From assembly GCA_035222895.1 (NCBI GenBank), contig JAVYIG010001038.1:124001-188000 (forward strand): a stretch of DNA of 64,000 nucleotides, given 5' to 3'. The stretch comes from Strongylocentrotus droebachiensis (lineage: Eukaryota; Echinodermata; Echinoidea; Camarodonta; Strongylocentrotidae). The notes under the pieces were generated by a model. It did not search any database, was not told the origin of the DNA, and saw only the letters and a list, made by a program, of their open reading frames with translations. The translations under genes and the position numbers were made by a program. Positions within the stretch are counted from its first letter, which is position 1. Every line of letters begins with the position of its first letter. Positions 1-11,400 of the stretch are shown here, piece after piece.

Positions 1-545
1 AGTAAGACAGCCCAAAGGAGACCTCAAATCGATGAAAGGACATGATAATCAGATTATCTGACACCGAAAATCCCATAAATGTATAAACTTTTACCATTCT
101 AGCCCATTTTCCTTTCGTAACTACACTTGACCTGTAACTCAGATGGCGGCCATTTTGGATTTGACCAATCTGACCAGTAAGACAGCCCCATGGAGACCTC
201 AAATCGATGAAAGGACATGATAATCAGATTATCTGACACCGAAAATCCCATAAATGTATAAACTTTTACCATTCTAGCCCATTTTCCTTTCGTAACTACA
301 CTTGACCTGTAACTCAGATGGCGGCCATTTTGGATTTGACCAATCTGACCAGTATGACAACCCCAAGAAGACCTCAAATCGATGAAAGAATATCATAATC
401 AGATTCTCCGACCCCCAAAACCCCATAAATATATAAACTATTACCATACTAGCCTTTTTCCTTTTGGAACTACGCTTGACTTTTAACCCAGATGGCGGCC
501 ATTTTGGATTTGACCAATATGGCGGTCCCAGAGGGCGCCCTTCTT
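1..545 (+). repeat. 175-bp satellite, array 1
   Basis: Three units starting at about 1, 176 and 351, each with 'gacctcaaatcgatgaaag' and 'cagatggcggccattttgg'. The array ends in agagggcgcccttcttgg. The same unit recurs at 26236-26645 (inverted) and 29680-30232. Long ORFs predicted across it are periodic artefacts. Confidence 0.93.
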
Positions 546-645
546 GGCGCCCGGCAGAAATCGTAATAGTATGGTGTAAGCTACCTCTGGGCCAAATTTG
601 GTGTTTTTAGAAGAATCTGCACCAAAATATCCCTTACAGCCCCCA

Positions 646-803
646 CTATAAGCAGTCACGCAAAACAAAGACTTGTAAATTATTGTTCAATAACTTCTGA
701 GAATGTAAACTATTATCTAGATCTATTAGGAATAAATCATTGTCAAAATCATTCCATAAATTGGGGAAAAATAAATATTCCAACTTCATGAGCAACAGTG
801 TAT
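646..803 (+). mobile_element. Terminal fragment of the Tc1-like fold-back family
   Basis: From gcagtcacgcaaaac to catgagcaacagtgta it matches the right arm of the complete element at 56855-57787 (its last 150 bp or so), including 'actattatctagatctatta'. Only one arm end is present. The rest of 578-1017 holds nothing I can identify. Confidence 0.75.
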
Positions 804-1352
804 AACAACTATCCCAAATATAATCCATCGTCACGATCACTCAACGGCTCCAAGCTTGGGTTCTCATTATGATAAAGAAAGTTAAGGACACTGATTCGTC
901 ACTACTTATGCGTCATTATTCGCCAAATGATGAATACATTAACATACATAAATAAACCAAGCGGAGATGACCTCACTCAATAATATAATGCGCATGCTCG
1001 AAGCTGATCTGCGTTTTTGTTCTTGTTGCGTGAAGAGTATATACGAATATAGGAAGCATCGAACGAAAAAAGAATAATTCATGACCTTCGAGCGCGTTGA
1101 AAGCGTGTTCAAATGTCTAAGCGAACATGGCAGAGATTTATTAATACACTTGAAATATATCATATTACAGTATGTTATTCTTTATTGTATTCATACTTCT
1201 AATCAATTAGCCAATAAAAAGTCAGGTAAACCCTAACACGAAGAGAAGGTTGATTTTATTCATGCATAGCTGTATCCAAATTATTTCTTGATATGGGTAG
1301 ACTTTAATTCAAATCATCTCAACGCGCATTAAGACATGCTAGAGCAAATTAC

Positions 1353-1573
1353 CTTAACCCACTTATTGTTGTCGTTAAAGGCGGCGACCCATGCACCGAC
1401 GTTTAACCCTGCAACGGCAACTTCATTAAGCCTTCCTCTGTAAGTTTCATGGCCAAAACCCCAGATCGATGACGAGGTCAGACTAGAGTCTGGTATCCGA
1501 CCATCTTCCACTCCAAGCCCCGCACCGAGGACAGATGGAGTGCAACCAAGTTTCGCATCGAGGTTCAGCGACG
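1353..1573 (-). CDS. Gene A exon: second F5/8C domain, N-terminal part
   Basis: Acceptor ttttttgcag on the minus strand, donor AAG|gtaatt; phase 1 to 0, 221 nt. Encodes an F5/8C N-terminus with [20 protein letters not shown] and, further on, GRLN and NNKWVK, matching the family pattern 'plGmedg.IpdsqitaSS ... arLn ... W'. Compared with gene B it lacks five in-frame codons between AVAG and VGAWV. The rest of the domain would be encoded left of the window. Confidence 0.85.
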
Positions 1574-4039
1574 CTGCAAAAAAGAAAGGAAAAAAAGACG
1601 CAGACACCTAACTGACCTTGCAACTAAATTTCTTATATTTCCTACTAACTTGCAAGGCAAGTTTGTCCTTTGAATGTATTTTTCCTTAAATGTGATCGGG
1701 AAATCTACCCTGTCAACAAGCCATATGACGTATTAATACAAACAGACGAGCAAGGACAAAAACAAAACAACAACAACGAATGGAGAAGAAGAAGAAAGGA
1801 AGGGAAAATCTTAGTTAATCAATAATTATCATGATTATGAAAATATAGTTATATTGATTTTTCACGTGTTAATAAAGCACCTGCCATGCACATTTGTGCA
1901 ATATTTTCCTGTATTGCTTTAGTATGAGTGTGAGAGGATGATTATTAATAACCACAGGAAAAATTCCTCTGTGTGGGGCCATGCATTATGGTTCAAGGCA
2001 TGCTCACATAGAGGATTCGGTTATGTTAGGGGTCGGGGCAAAATGCAATGAATTATTGATAATTTATTGCATTTAAACAAAAAAAATATTTGTGGGGGCG
2101 GCGGCGTACTCTAGCCCCTGGTGTGTACAGTCATGATTCAGTGGCTAATCAATGGCCTCGTTACTGTGAGCCCCCAGGATCAAAACCGTGTGGATGTGCG
2201 ATATTAGTGCCCTTTTATGAGGCATTAACCCTCAGTATATTCCCATCCTTCATTACTCAGTTAATGACTCACAGATTACATCAATATCAAACTTTATGGG
2301 AAAGCCTGCCAGACCGACCGAAAGACTGCCAGACCGACCAAGCCAGCTTTTATTCGAGTTGTATCTTCTTGAACAATCTTGAACAATCTTGTTATATAAT
2401 GCCTTCTAATAAATGTTTTGAACATCAAATAATTTAAGTTTGCTCATTCTCGATTTTAAAAATATCAAATAATGTAAGTATTCTTAACATTGCATAATTT
2501 CAATCTCAACACCTAAGTATATACTGACGGTGTATAGAACATTGCAAAACATGGAAAATCGTCCCAATAAAAATGATCTACTTGAATCTCTATACCACCA
2601 ACAAAAAACAAACACTAAACTATTGTTCTTTATTAAAATTTTCAATTGAAATTTGTGTCGTGTATCTAGTGTCTGACAAAGCTAGAATGGCTACCACACC
2701 CATTTTCCTCTCTCATTATGCCTTTCTGAACATTCCTTTCCCTCTCAATACAATAAATTTCACCTGCCTAAGTTATTAAAACCATCCTGCCTCGCGGGAT
2801 CGCGGCGTCTCGCCACTCCTATTACGTAATCATTAAAAGGACCCGCATATACAACATTTTCCTGCTATACGTTGTACCGCAGGAAAATACAATTACGGTC
2901 AATTATGACTTAATAGGGACGTGGGTCCCCTATTTGATTAGCATAGTAGCATACACATGCTTTAGCAGTCACGCAAAACAAACAATCACAAATTATTATT
3001 CAATAAAATCTGTGAATATATACTATTATCTAGATCTATTAGGAATAAATCATCTATTTTTTATATAGCGCTCAATACAAATGTCTCTAAGCGCTTTACA
3101 AATATACTATTACCCCGGTCATTGGATTCAGTGTATATATATATATAAACCTTTTCTTTCAGTAGTCCTACTCTCCACCTACATATTCCATCAATTAGAG
3201 GTCACTTTTGTCATTTTTACCTGAAGTAAACTTTCTCTTTTATTAGGGACTTTTAGATTTGCGTGGACTGAAACGTGTGACGTCCATTCAAGGCAGTGCA
3301 TTCAAAGGACGTCGATCGTAGCAATCCCCATTGTCTTCGTGCGAATCTAAAAGTCCCTAATAACAGTTCTACTGTGCACTTACCTATGGCATCAGTTAGA
3401 GGTCCATACCCATATAGTTCCATCCTCAAAGAAACGTAACCGTGATTGGTCCTTGGATGGATCCGGAAAGAGCGTCCAACTATCGGCCTAGCAAGCGTGT
3501 GAGTCACATGGCTATCACGGTCATAATTTCCCGGAAATATCTATACAAAAACATATTAAGTTATATTGCAAAGAAAACTCTTTGTGAAGCTAATCGTTAG
3601 TCCATAACTCCATAACTCCATAACTCTATACGGCCTGTGCAGTAATACAGTGCTGACTACACACATTATGGCTTTGAAGAGCCAGTAATGATTATCATGG
3701 AAATCGGTTTCTTTCCCTCGTTTTTCTTCTCATTGCAAGTCCACATCTCACTATCCTGAACAGTAATGTCTTAAACACCGAAGAAGTGATCGGAACTTCC
3801 CTATCTGCATGACTTGATTTAATTCATTTTGAAAAATCCTTATTGGATTATTAGGTAATCAAAGGCCTATATCATGTAAAAACGAAAAAAGGAAATTCCT
3901 TTTCCCTCTTTCCTGTTCCCCAGTTTTTGAACTAAAACTAAGATACAGCACTATGTAAACTTATTGTTCAAATTTTTCTCTCCAGGAGAGCTGGGGTATA
4001 TACTTTTGTTCATGATATTGATAATGGAATATGGAGGGG

Positions 4040-4070
<31 letters not shown>

Positions 4071-5423
4071 CCTCTATGTTAAACTGGAAAACTCTTTCTT
4101 TCTTTGGTTGTATTGTATTTTTTTTCTTCTTCAAAATAAATAAATTAATAACAATAATATAAATAACAGTAGGAACTCGTTATATCAAAGCATTGTTTCA
4201 TAAACTTTTACTTCAGCAAGACAATCCAAACGATTTTATTCCATAATAATATATACCATTTTTGTTTGTTTTGTTTGTTAATTTTTATTTTCTTGTCAGC
4301 CCTGGCACAAAGAAGTTGTATTATAGTATAGCGATCAGTTTTCCATAGGCCCATGGAGTTCTTACGAGGTTACACTGTATATTTCTGAACATAAAGACCA
4401 CCGATTAAGGTTCTTTAAAAATGTAAATGAGGAAACCGCAGTTCTGCATTTACCTCAACTGATCCAGAGTAAACGTTCAAATAATCAGTCCAATCCGTGT
4501 TGTCAAAACTAGAAGAAATAGTGTATGACGTCACCCACTGATCAGCGTTATTTCTACCCTGGGTCGCTATGGCCGTTACGATATAGCTGGACTCGAATTG
4601 GACCTGCATCCATTGGTATTGGTCGGGCGGGTTTGCGATCCAGACTGTCGTAGAGTTCAGGCGGCCAAAATGGCTGCAGTAGGACGCCGAGAAGCAGGAT
4701 GATTCGGAGAAAGCCAAATCGGGAAGAGCACCACTTTCAAGGCCGAGGGGTTGACCAGATATATGACACGGGTTCACTGTTGGAAACAAATTCAATAAGT
4801 AATACAAGCATATTAAAGAGTAAAACGACGGAGGCATAGGAGTGCAAATAAAACACGAGAGTGAAAATTATATTTCATACCAAAGCATACAAGTCATAAA
4901 ACCGTCAGTAAACACGGTGTTGCAAAAATACAACGAGATTATGATATCTTAAAAAGCATTTTACCGTCGTCGGTGATATTTCGTAGGTGAGGTCTTTGTA
5001 GTATCCCCTAACCTTTTCTTAAATTTTATAAGGATGTGCAATCTAAGTTGATACTACAGAGATAACATTATTTTTGCAAAATGTAGTATTTTTTGCTTGA
5101 ATTATTTTGAAATTCATAGGACCACTAGGGGATACTACAGTAGGTTATCAGTGCATTTTTATCGAAGATGGTCGAACATTTCTATAGATGTTGCCAATCT
5201 AAATATCTCTCCATTTTGTTAAACTCCCAGTACATGTAAAACAAGTTTTCATGTTGATAAAGTTTCACTGATGAAGTTACTCTGTGTCACCCCTGTGTAG
5301 ACAAGGCATTATTAATATTATTCTCATCATCATCATCGTCATCTTAATCATCATCATCATTCTCATTATTGATATTACTATCATTATTATTATTACTATT
5401 GTTAATACATGTATTAATATTTG

Positions 5424-5454
<31 letters not shown>

Positions 5455-8400
5455 TGTTATCATAATTAATTTTAGTATTATCGTTTTTGTTATTATTACT
5501 CACCGGGGCAACACACAATGGAAATAATTTCATTCTCGTTTATCCATCCCACTTTAGTCTCACTGTACCAGCAGTCTGTGATGTTTGTGGCATTAGCAGG
5601 GCATATCACTGATTCGGCTTTAGCAGGAGCATCGACGGACGAGGACTCGTACAATGGACTGCTCACCGACGCGAATACTCCTTGTTCAATCAAATTGAAG
5701 TACAAAGTAGGAAACCAGAGTAGTCACAATAATATTGTGAAGAAAATAAATGCAAACCACAACAGAATATTCACTTTATCGGGTACCACAAAAACTGATT
5801 TGTGATGACATACACCATATCATGTTCATCAAGCAATCTGCTTACAATGACAGTCCTTCTTCCGCAAATAATCTCCTATGTTTGAGGAAATTTAGTATTT
5901 ATGACAGTTTATCATTTCGTTTTTGAAATTAACCATTGTTACATATATTTTCCTTATTTATGATTCATTGTCAGAAATAAACTTATTGTACTTTATATTA
6001 GTATTTTTATCGAAAAACTGTGTATTTACATGCATGCAAAGAAAAGAATATCAAATCAAATCAAAATATACAATTTGGGTAGGCTCCCGAAACAAGAGTT
6101 TTGACAACTGGAAAGAATATGAGAAGGATTCAGGTTGAAGAGGGAGAAAATCAACTATGAAATGGAATTTAATTCTCCAACTCGACCGTAATATAAATAC
6201 TCCTGATCATGACACCAGTATTGGATGGAAAAAAAGAGGAATACATCAATATGAACTGAAAATAAGTTAACAAAAAAATTATTTAAAAACAAGAAAACAG
6301 AGTGTATAATAATATTTGTAAAAAGACGTTTCCATGGAATCTCCAAAAAAAGGGAAACAGTAAAGCAAGTCCACGCTTCAAAAAATATTGGGTACACTGT
6401 AGCATCAGATGGAAACATTATTCATGAGATAAATGAAAGAATTACAATGACAAAGGGTACATTCAATCAATTGAAATCCGTAGTTGAACAAATAGAACAT
6501 TACCATGAAAACCGAAATATGTAGCTTTAAGTGATTATACCTGATCAGTTTTTATCCTACAGGTGTGAGTGTTGGACAATAAACAAAGAGCTTGGGAGAA
6601 GATTAAAGGCCACAGAGATTAGTAAAGATAACAAATGAAGAAGTGCTCAGAAAACCATCCCTCATCAACACAATAAGAAAGAGGTAAATGCAATTTGTAT
6701 GTCACATAATCATACAGAGAGGATAATTTAGAAGTACAAAATTATACTATTAAGAGGGAAGATTGCTGAAAAGAGAAGCAATAGAAGCAACGCCTCACAT
6801 ATTTGCAAAGCCTGCAACAAACTTGCAACCAACAGTTAAATAAGCAATATCATTTATTTAAGAATAGTTGATAATAGACAGAAATGGAGGGTCATTAAGA
6901 TGATAATTTTCTTCATACCACAAAGTTAAAACATACATGCAATCATTCTATAAGTTATTATGCTTGATGAATGAACTTGAATTATGTTATTTTATTTTAC
7001 CGTTACATGCCGTACATGATTGTTATTTTCTTCATGCCACAAAGTTAAACATACATGCAATCATTCTATAAGTTATTATGCTTGATGAATGAACTTGAAT
7101 TATGTTATTTTATTTTACCGTTACATGTCGTACATGATTGTTACTTTCTTCATGCCACAAAGTTAAAACATACATGCAATCATTCTATAAGTTATTATGC
7201 TTGATGAATGAACTTGAATTATGTTATTTTATTTTACTATTACATGCCGTACATGATTGTTATTTTCTTCATGCCACAAAGTTCAACATACATGCAATCA
7301 TTATATTAGTTATTATGCTTGATGGATGAACTTGAATTATGTTATGTTATTTTACCGTTACTTCTTAAATCTGTTTATATTAAACACCAGTGGATGTGGA
7401 GAACCTCATGACAGAATGGAAATTCTTTTAGGTAATCCTCAGGCGTCCGCTGGTGGCATTTTCACTATCTTGTAACTCTTAATGTTATATGCTCTGTGTT
7501 GTCATTTCTATTTTGTTTATACATGTACCTGGAAATCAAATAAATTTCAAATTTCAAAATGATATTGTCTAACCTTCAAACCCTAGATACTGACATGCCA
7601 ATCGGGATAAGTTCATGTTCCAATGATCTTGATGTACCAGCACGTACGTGTTTGGACTGGAGCGGGACGTTAAAGCGAGTGTTCCTTCATTTATCTTTTC
7701 ACCAAGAAGCTTTAACGAATTGATGGTTACATCTATACAGTTTACAATCAAAATAGACAGATATATTGAGGGGGAAAAGAAAGAAAATGAAACTCATTTA
7801 CTGACTTGGTGAAACAAGTTTTAAAGAAGACTTTACGGCGATGTAAAGTGTCTTAAATAATTATGTAACTTTCTCAGCTCTAGCCTGCTGGAAAGAACAC
7901 ACTCATTCACACTCATTCACAGTGTGAATCCCAGTTTGAAATCACAGTTCACACTGTGAACACAGTGTGATTCACACTGTGAATGAGTGTGAATGAGTGT
8001 GTTTTTTCCTTTTCCGGTTATCCACACTGTGAACCACAGTGTGAAACGAATCGACCACAATGTGAAAACGCCCCAATTTAACATTGTGGAGCACACTGTG
8101 AATGAGTGTGCGCGCGCTCCCTTCAAACCTGAATATAAAGTGTTTTTTTCGTAGGGCGCTAAATTGACCAATCATATTTACATCATAGTCACTAAGTACT
8201 CAAACCTTAGTCGTATTAGAACACGTGTTGTGATGGTGTGAATGCCACTATTGAATAGTTGACGATTTGTAATCTACCACTCCTCTATTTACAGGGCCAT
8301 CTGCTAAAAGGTATACTTAGATCTAAATATTTAGTTAAATTGAAACATGAGTTCCCGTTGGACAAAGCGTAGGGAACTGCCAACAATTAACGAAAGAGAT

Positions 8401-11400
8401 TTCACTAATACTTTACACTAGGTTACTTTACTGCATTAACAATAGATCACAATGAAATTTCATTCAGCACTTCATCAAATCGTATTTCTGGAGTCCCTGT
8501 TAAATCCCCCTCAGAACGCTTAAAGAACCACGGTGGATCACAACAGCACAGACATGGAGATCAACATGGTCATACGACAGCATTTGTTAATGATTATGTT
8601 CATCATACCACAAAAAACAAGTAGACTATTTCAAATACAGTCAAACCTGTAAACTGAGGGCACCCAAGGGAATACTGGCCACTGTAAACAGATGGCCTTT
8701 CTAGGCAGGTTCTATATTAACACACTTTTCTTCTCAAGAGAGACAAAATACATGGCGATTATAGACAGGTGACCTTTATACATATACACTGTTTAACTGG
8801 ATAGACCATACCTCTTCTTTTGTATAGTCAGCCTATACTTTTCCTCGATGTATATCATGATGGTCTTCAAACCAGAGGCGTGTAAATCCCCTATCGCTCT
8901 CCTCATGAGTACATTTACCTCCATGTACATGTATAAAAGGGATCAACCATTAATGTTTGCCCCCCCTTAAACAAAACCTCTGCATATGCCTCTGGCTCAC
9001 TTACCCTCCTCACACCTTTCATCGAGAGAGCCATCTAAACCGAAGTAGTTATTCCACTTCCGCTCTCCTCATCGAATACCTCCATGTAGACAAAAATATT
9101 GCCCAGGGTTTGCCCCCTTATCCCCACCGTATAGAAGATACACAAAACAAACCTGATCCGTTTTTGTCTCACTCTCACCATCCTCACAGCTTTCACCACG
9201 ATAGTTATTAAAGCAGACACAGTAATGCCTGTCTTGCTCTCTTTCACAAATGCCTCCATGTAGACAAGTGTTTGCCCCCAGCCCGCCTCCCGTACCTAAA
9301 TGTCAAATCCTGCCTCCAACCTTGTCTCACTTACTTTCTTCACACCATTCACCACGGTAGCGATCTAAACAGAGACAAGAAAATCCTATCTCCGTCTCCT
9401 CGCAAGTGCCTCCATGAAAACAAGGGTTTGAGCGGCATGCTGGTGACAGAAGAAAAAGGGGGAAAACATGGATAAGGAAAGTTAATATCCCAAGCTCTAA
9501 TACATTGATAAAAACAATGGTGTAAAAACAAGGGGAAACGAGGGTCCATGCCCCACCTATTAAATGGCTAAGAAATAAAAAGAAATAATAACGCGAGAAA
9601 AGAGAGAAACGGAAAGGGGTAGGGGTGACAGGAATTGAAACGAATACGCCTAGACCACTTTTTCAAGTAAGACAGATGCCCCCCCCCCCTTACCACCCGA
9701 ACCAACAAAAGTGCCGGAGATGTGCCTTAAGTTCAATTCAAATTGAGATTTGTTGGCTCTACAACCACCCCAAAGGGACTTTTCGTCTAGAACAGAGCCT
9801 AAGTGGAGTACCCACAGGGTGGCACAGAGAGCACGTGCCCCCTCAGTAAAAAGGCAGAAGAAAAAAGAAGGGTAAAAAGAAGGAAAAAAGGAAAATAAGA
9901 GAAAGGGGAGGGAAAACGAGTAAATAGTCGACATAACAACCCATCAGACGCCCATCATTATGATTAATGACCTGACATTGCGTTTCTTCCACCGAGTAAG
10001 TTTGGTGCCACCCCTTTTTTCTTGATTATGTTTATAATGGGTTAACATGCGCTGTAACACACAACGGAACGATTCCGTGACCGTTTATTCAGCAGCAGCC
10101 CTTAGAAATTATGCTGTTCATCAACATAAATTGAAACATAAATCAGGGGGAAGGAGCAATTAATTTCTGCGGGCCGGGAAATTGCGCCTAGTTAAACGCT
10201 CTTCTAGCCATTATACTCGCAAACACACGTTTCTGTGGAGGTCCAATTCACCTGGTCACCTAATTATTTCATTCTTTGGCATTATTTCGATTGCCTCATT
10301 TCCTTTCATAAAACGTAAGGGATTGTGCCTAACCAATTGCAAATTATGTTACCTGTTCATTCATGCGTGATCTTTCTATGATGAATAGGGTCTCATCAAT
10401 TATTATTTTCACATCAACAATTAAAACCTAAGCCTCTCTCTCTCTCTCTGCAGCTATTGCCGCAGGGAGGTGTAAATAGCACTTCAGTAAATTAAATGTA
10501 TACATCATATATGAGACTGAAATGGATTCTCAGCCTTTTACGTGTAAATTCGTCATGACTGTGTTACGAAATATTATAGCAGGTTCCTTGGTGGGTGGTG
10601 CTGTATTATGCAACATATGCTCCAATAAAGAGTTGAATAGATTGTGTGTGGGCGTGATTCATTATATTTCAATTACAGTCGACATTTTATTTTCGTCCGA
10701 ATCATCATTCATAACTCATTGTCTCCCTTAACTTTCTTGGTTTCTACCAGGTTTTTTGTGCGATGCATCAAAGATGGCTTGTTCAAACTTAATCAAATTC
10801 GATACAATGTTAGATGCAGTTATTCGCCTTCAAAATTGACATTATCATTGTAGAAGGCATGTGGTAGGGTATAAGGCAGGCTGAATGAATATGTTTTTTT
10901 GCGTGTTAATAACTGGCGTAAAGGTGTCAAAAGACCTCTTCTATACATTTTCAAACCAAAACGAAAATGTATCATTATTTAAAATGCCTTCCTTTATTCA
11001 AAGTAAGTTCCAAGCAATGTTTCATACAGTTTTCTTCAGGAAAAAAAATTATAGTACAAAATGCTTGGTTTATCATGTTTAATTTTCTTATATATGTCAA
11101 AATTTCATTTGAAAGTTTAAATTTAAATTGATATGCCTCTAGGATGCATTAGACAATAAGTGGAAAAGGGATTTTTAAAAATTGACAGGAGCCAATTTGA
11201 AAGGAAGCATTGCAAAATGGAATGGCACGAAAAAAAAGCTCGGAAGGCAAAAGGTTTTAACTGTTTGGTGATATCGGAAATAATTTGTGTTTATCCAGGA
11301 AAGCCTCTTCAACATTAATGATATTCTTCCTTGGGGCCCTGCTATTATTATACAGTTGTCAATTAAAAAAGATTACCCATTTACATCTGGGTGGAGTTTG

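Noticed and set aside
5284-5469. 61-codon Ile-rich ORF
   Set aside because: Translation of an ATT/ATC microsatellite.
7917-8175. Two 67-84 codon ORFs rich in His/Ser/Thr
   Set aside because: They follow the CACACTGTGAATGAGTGTG palindromic repeat.
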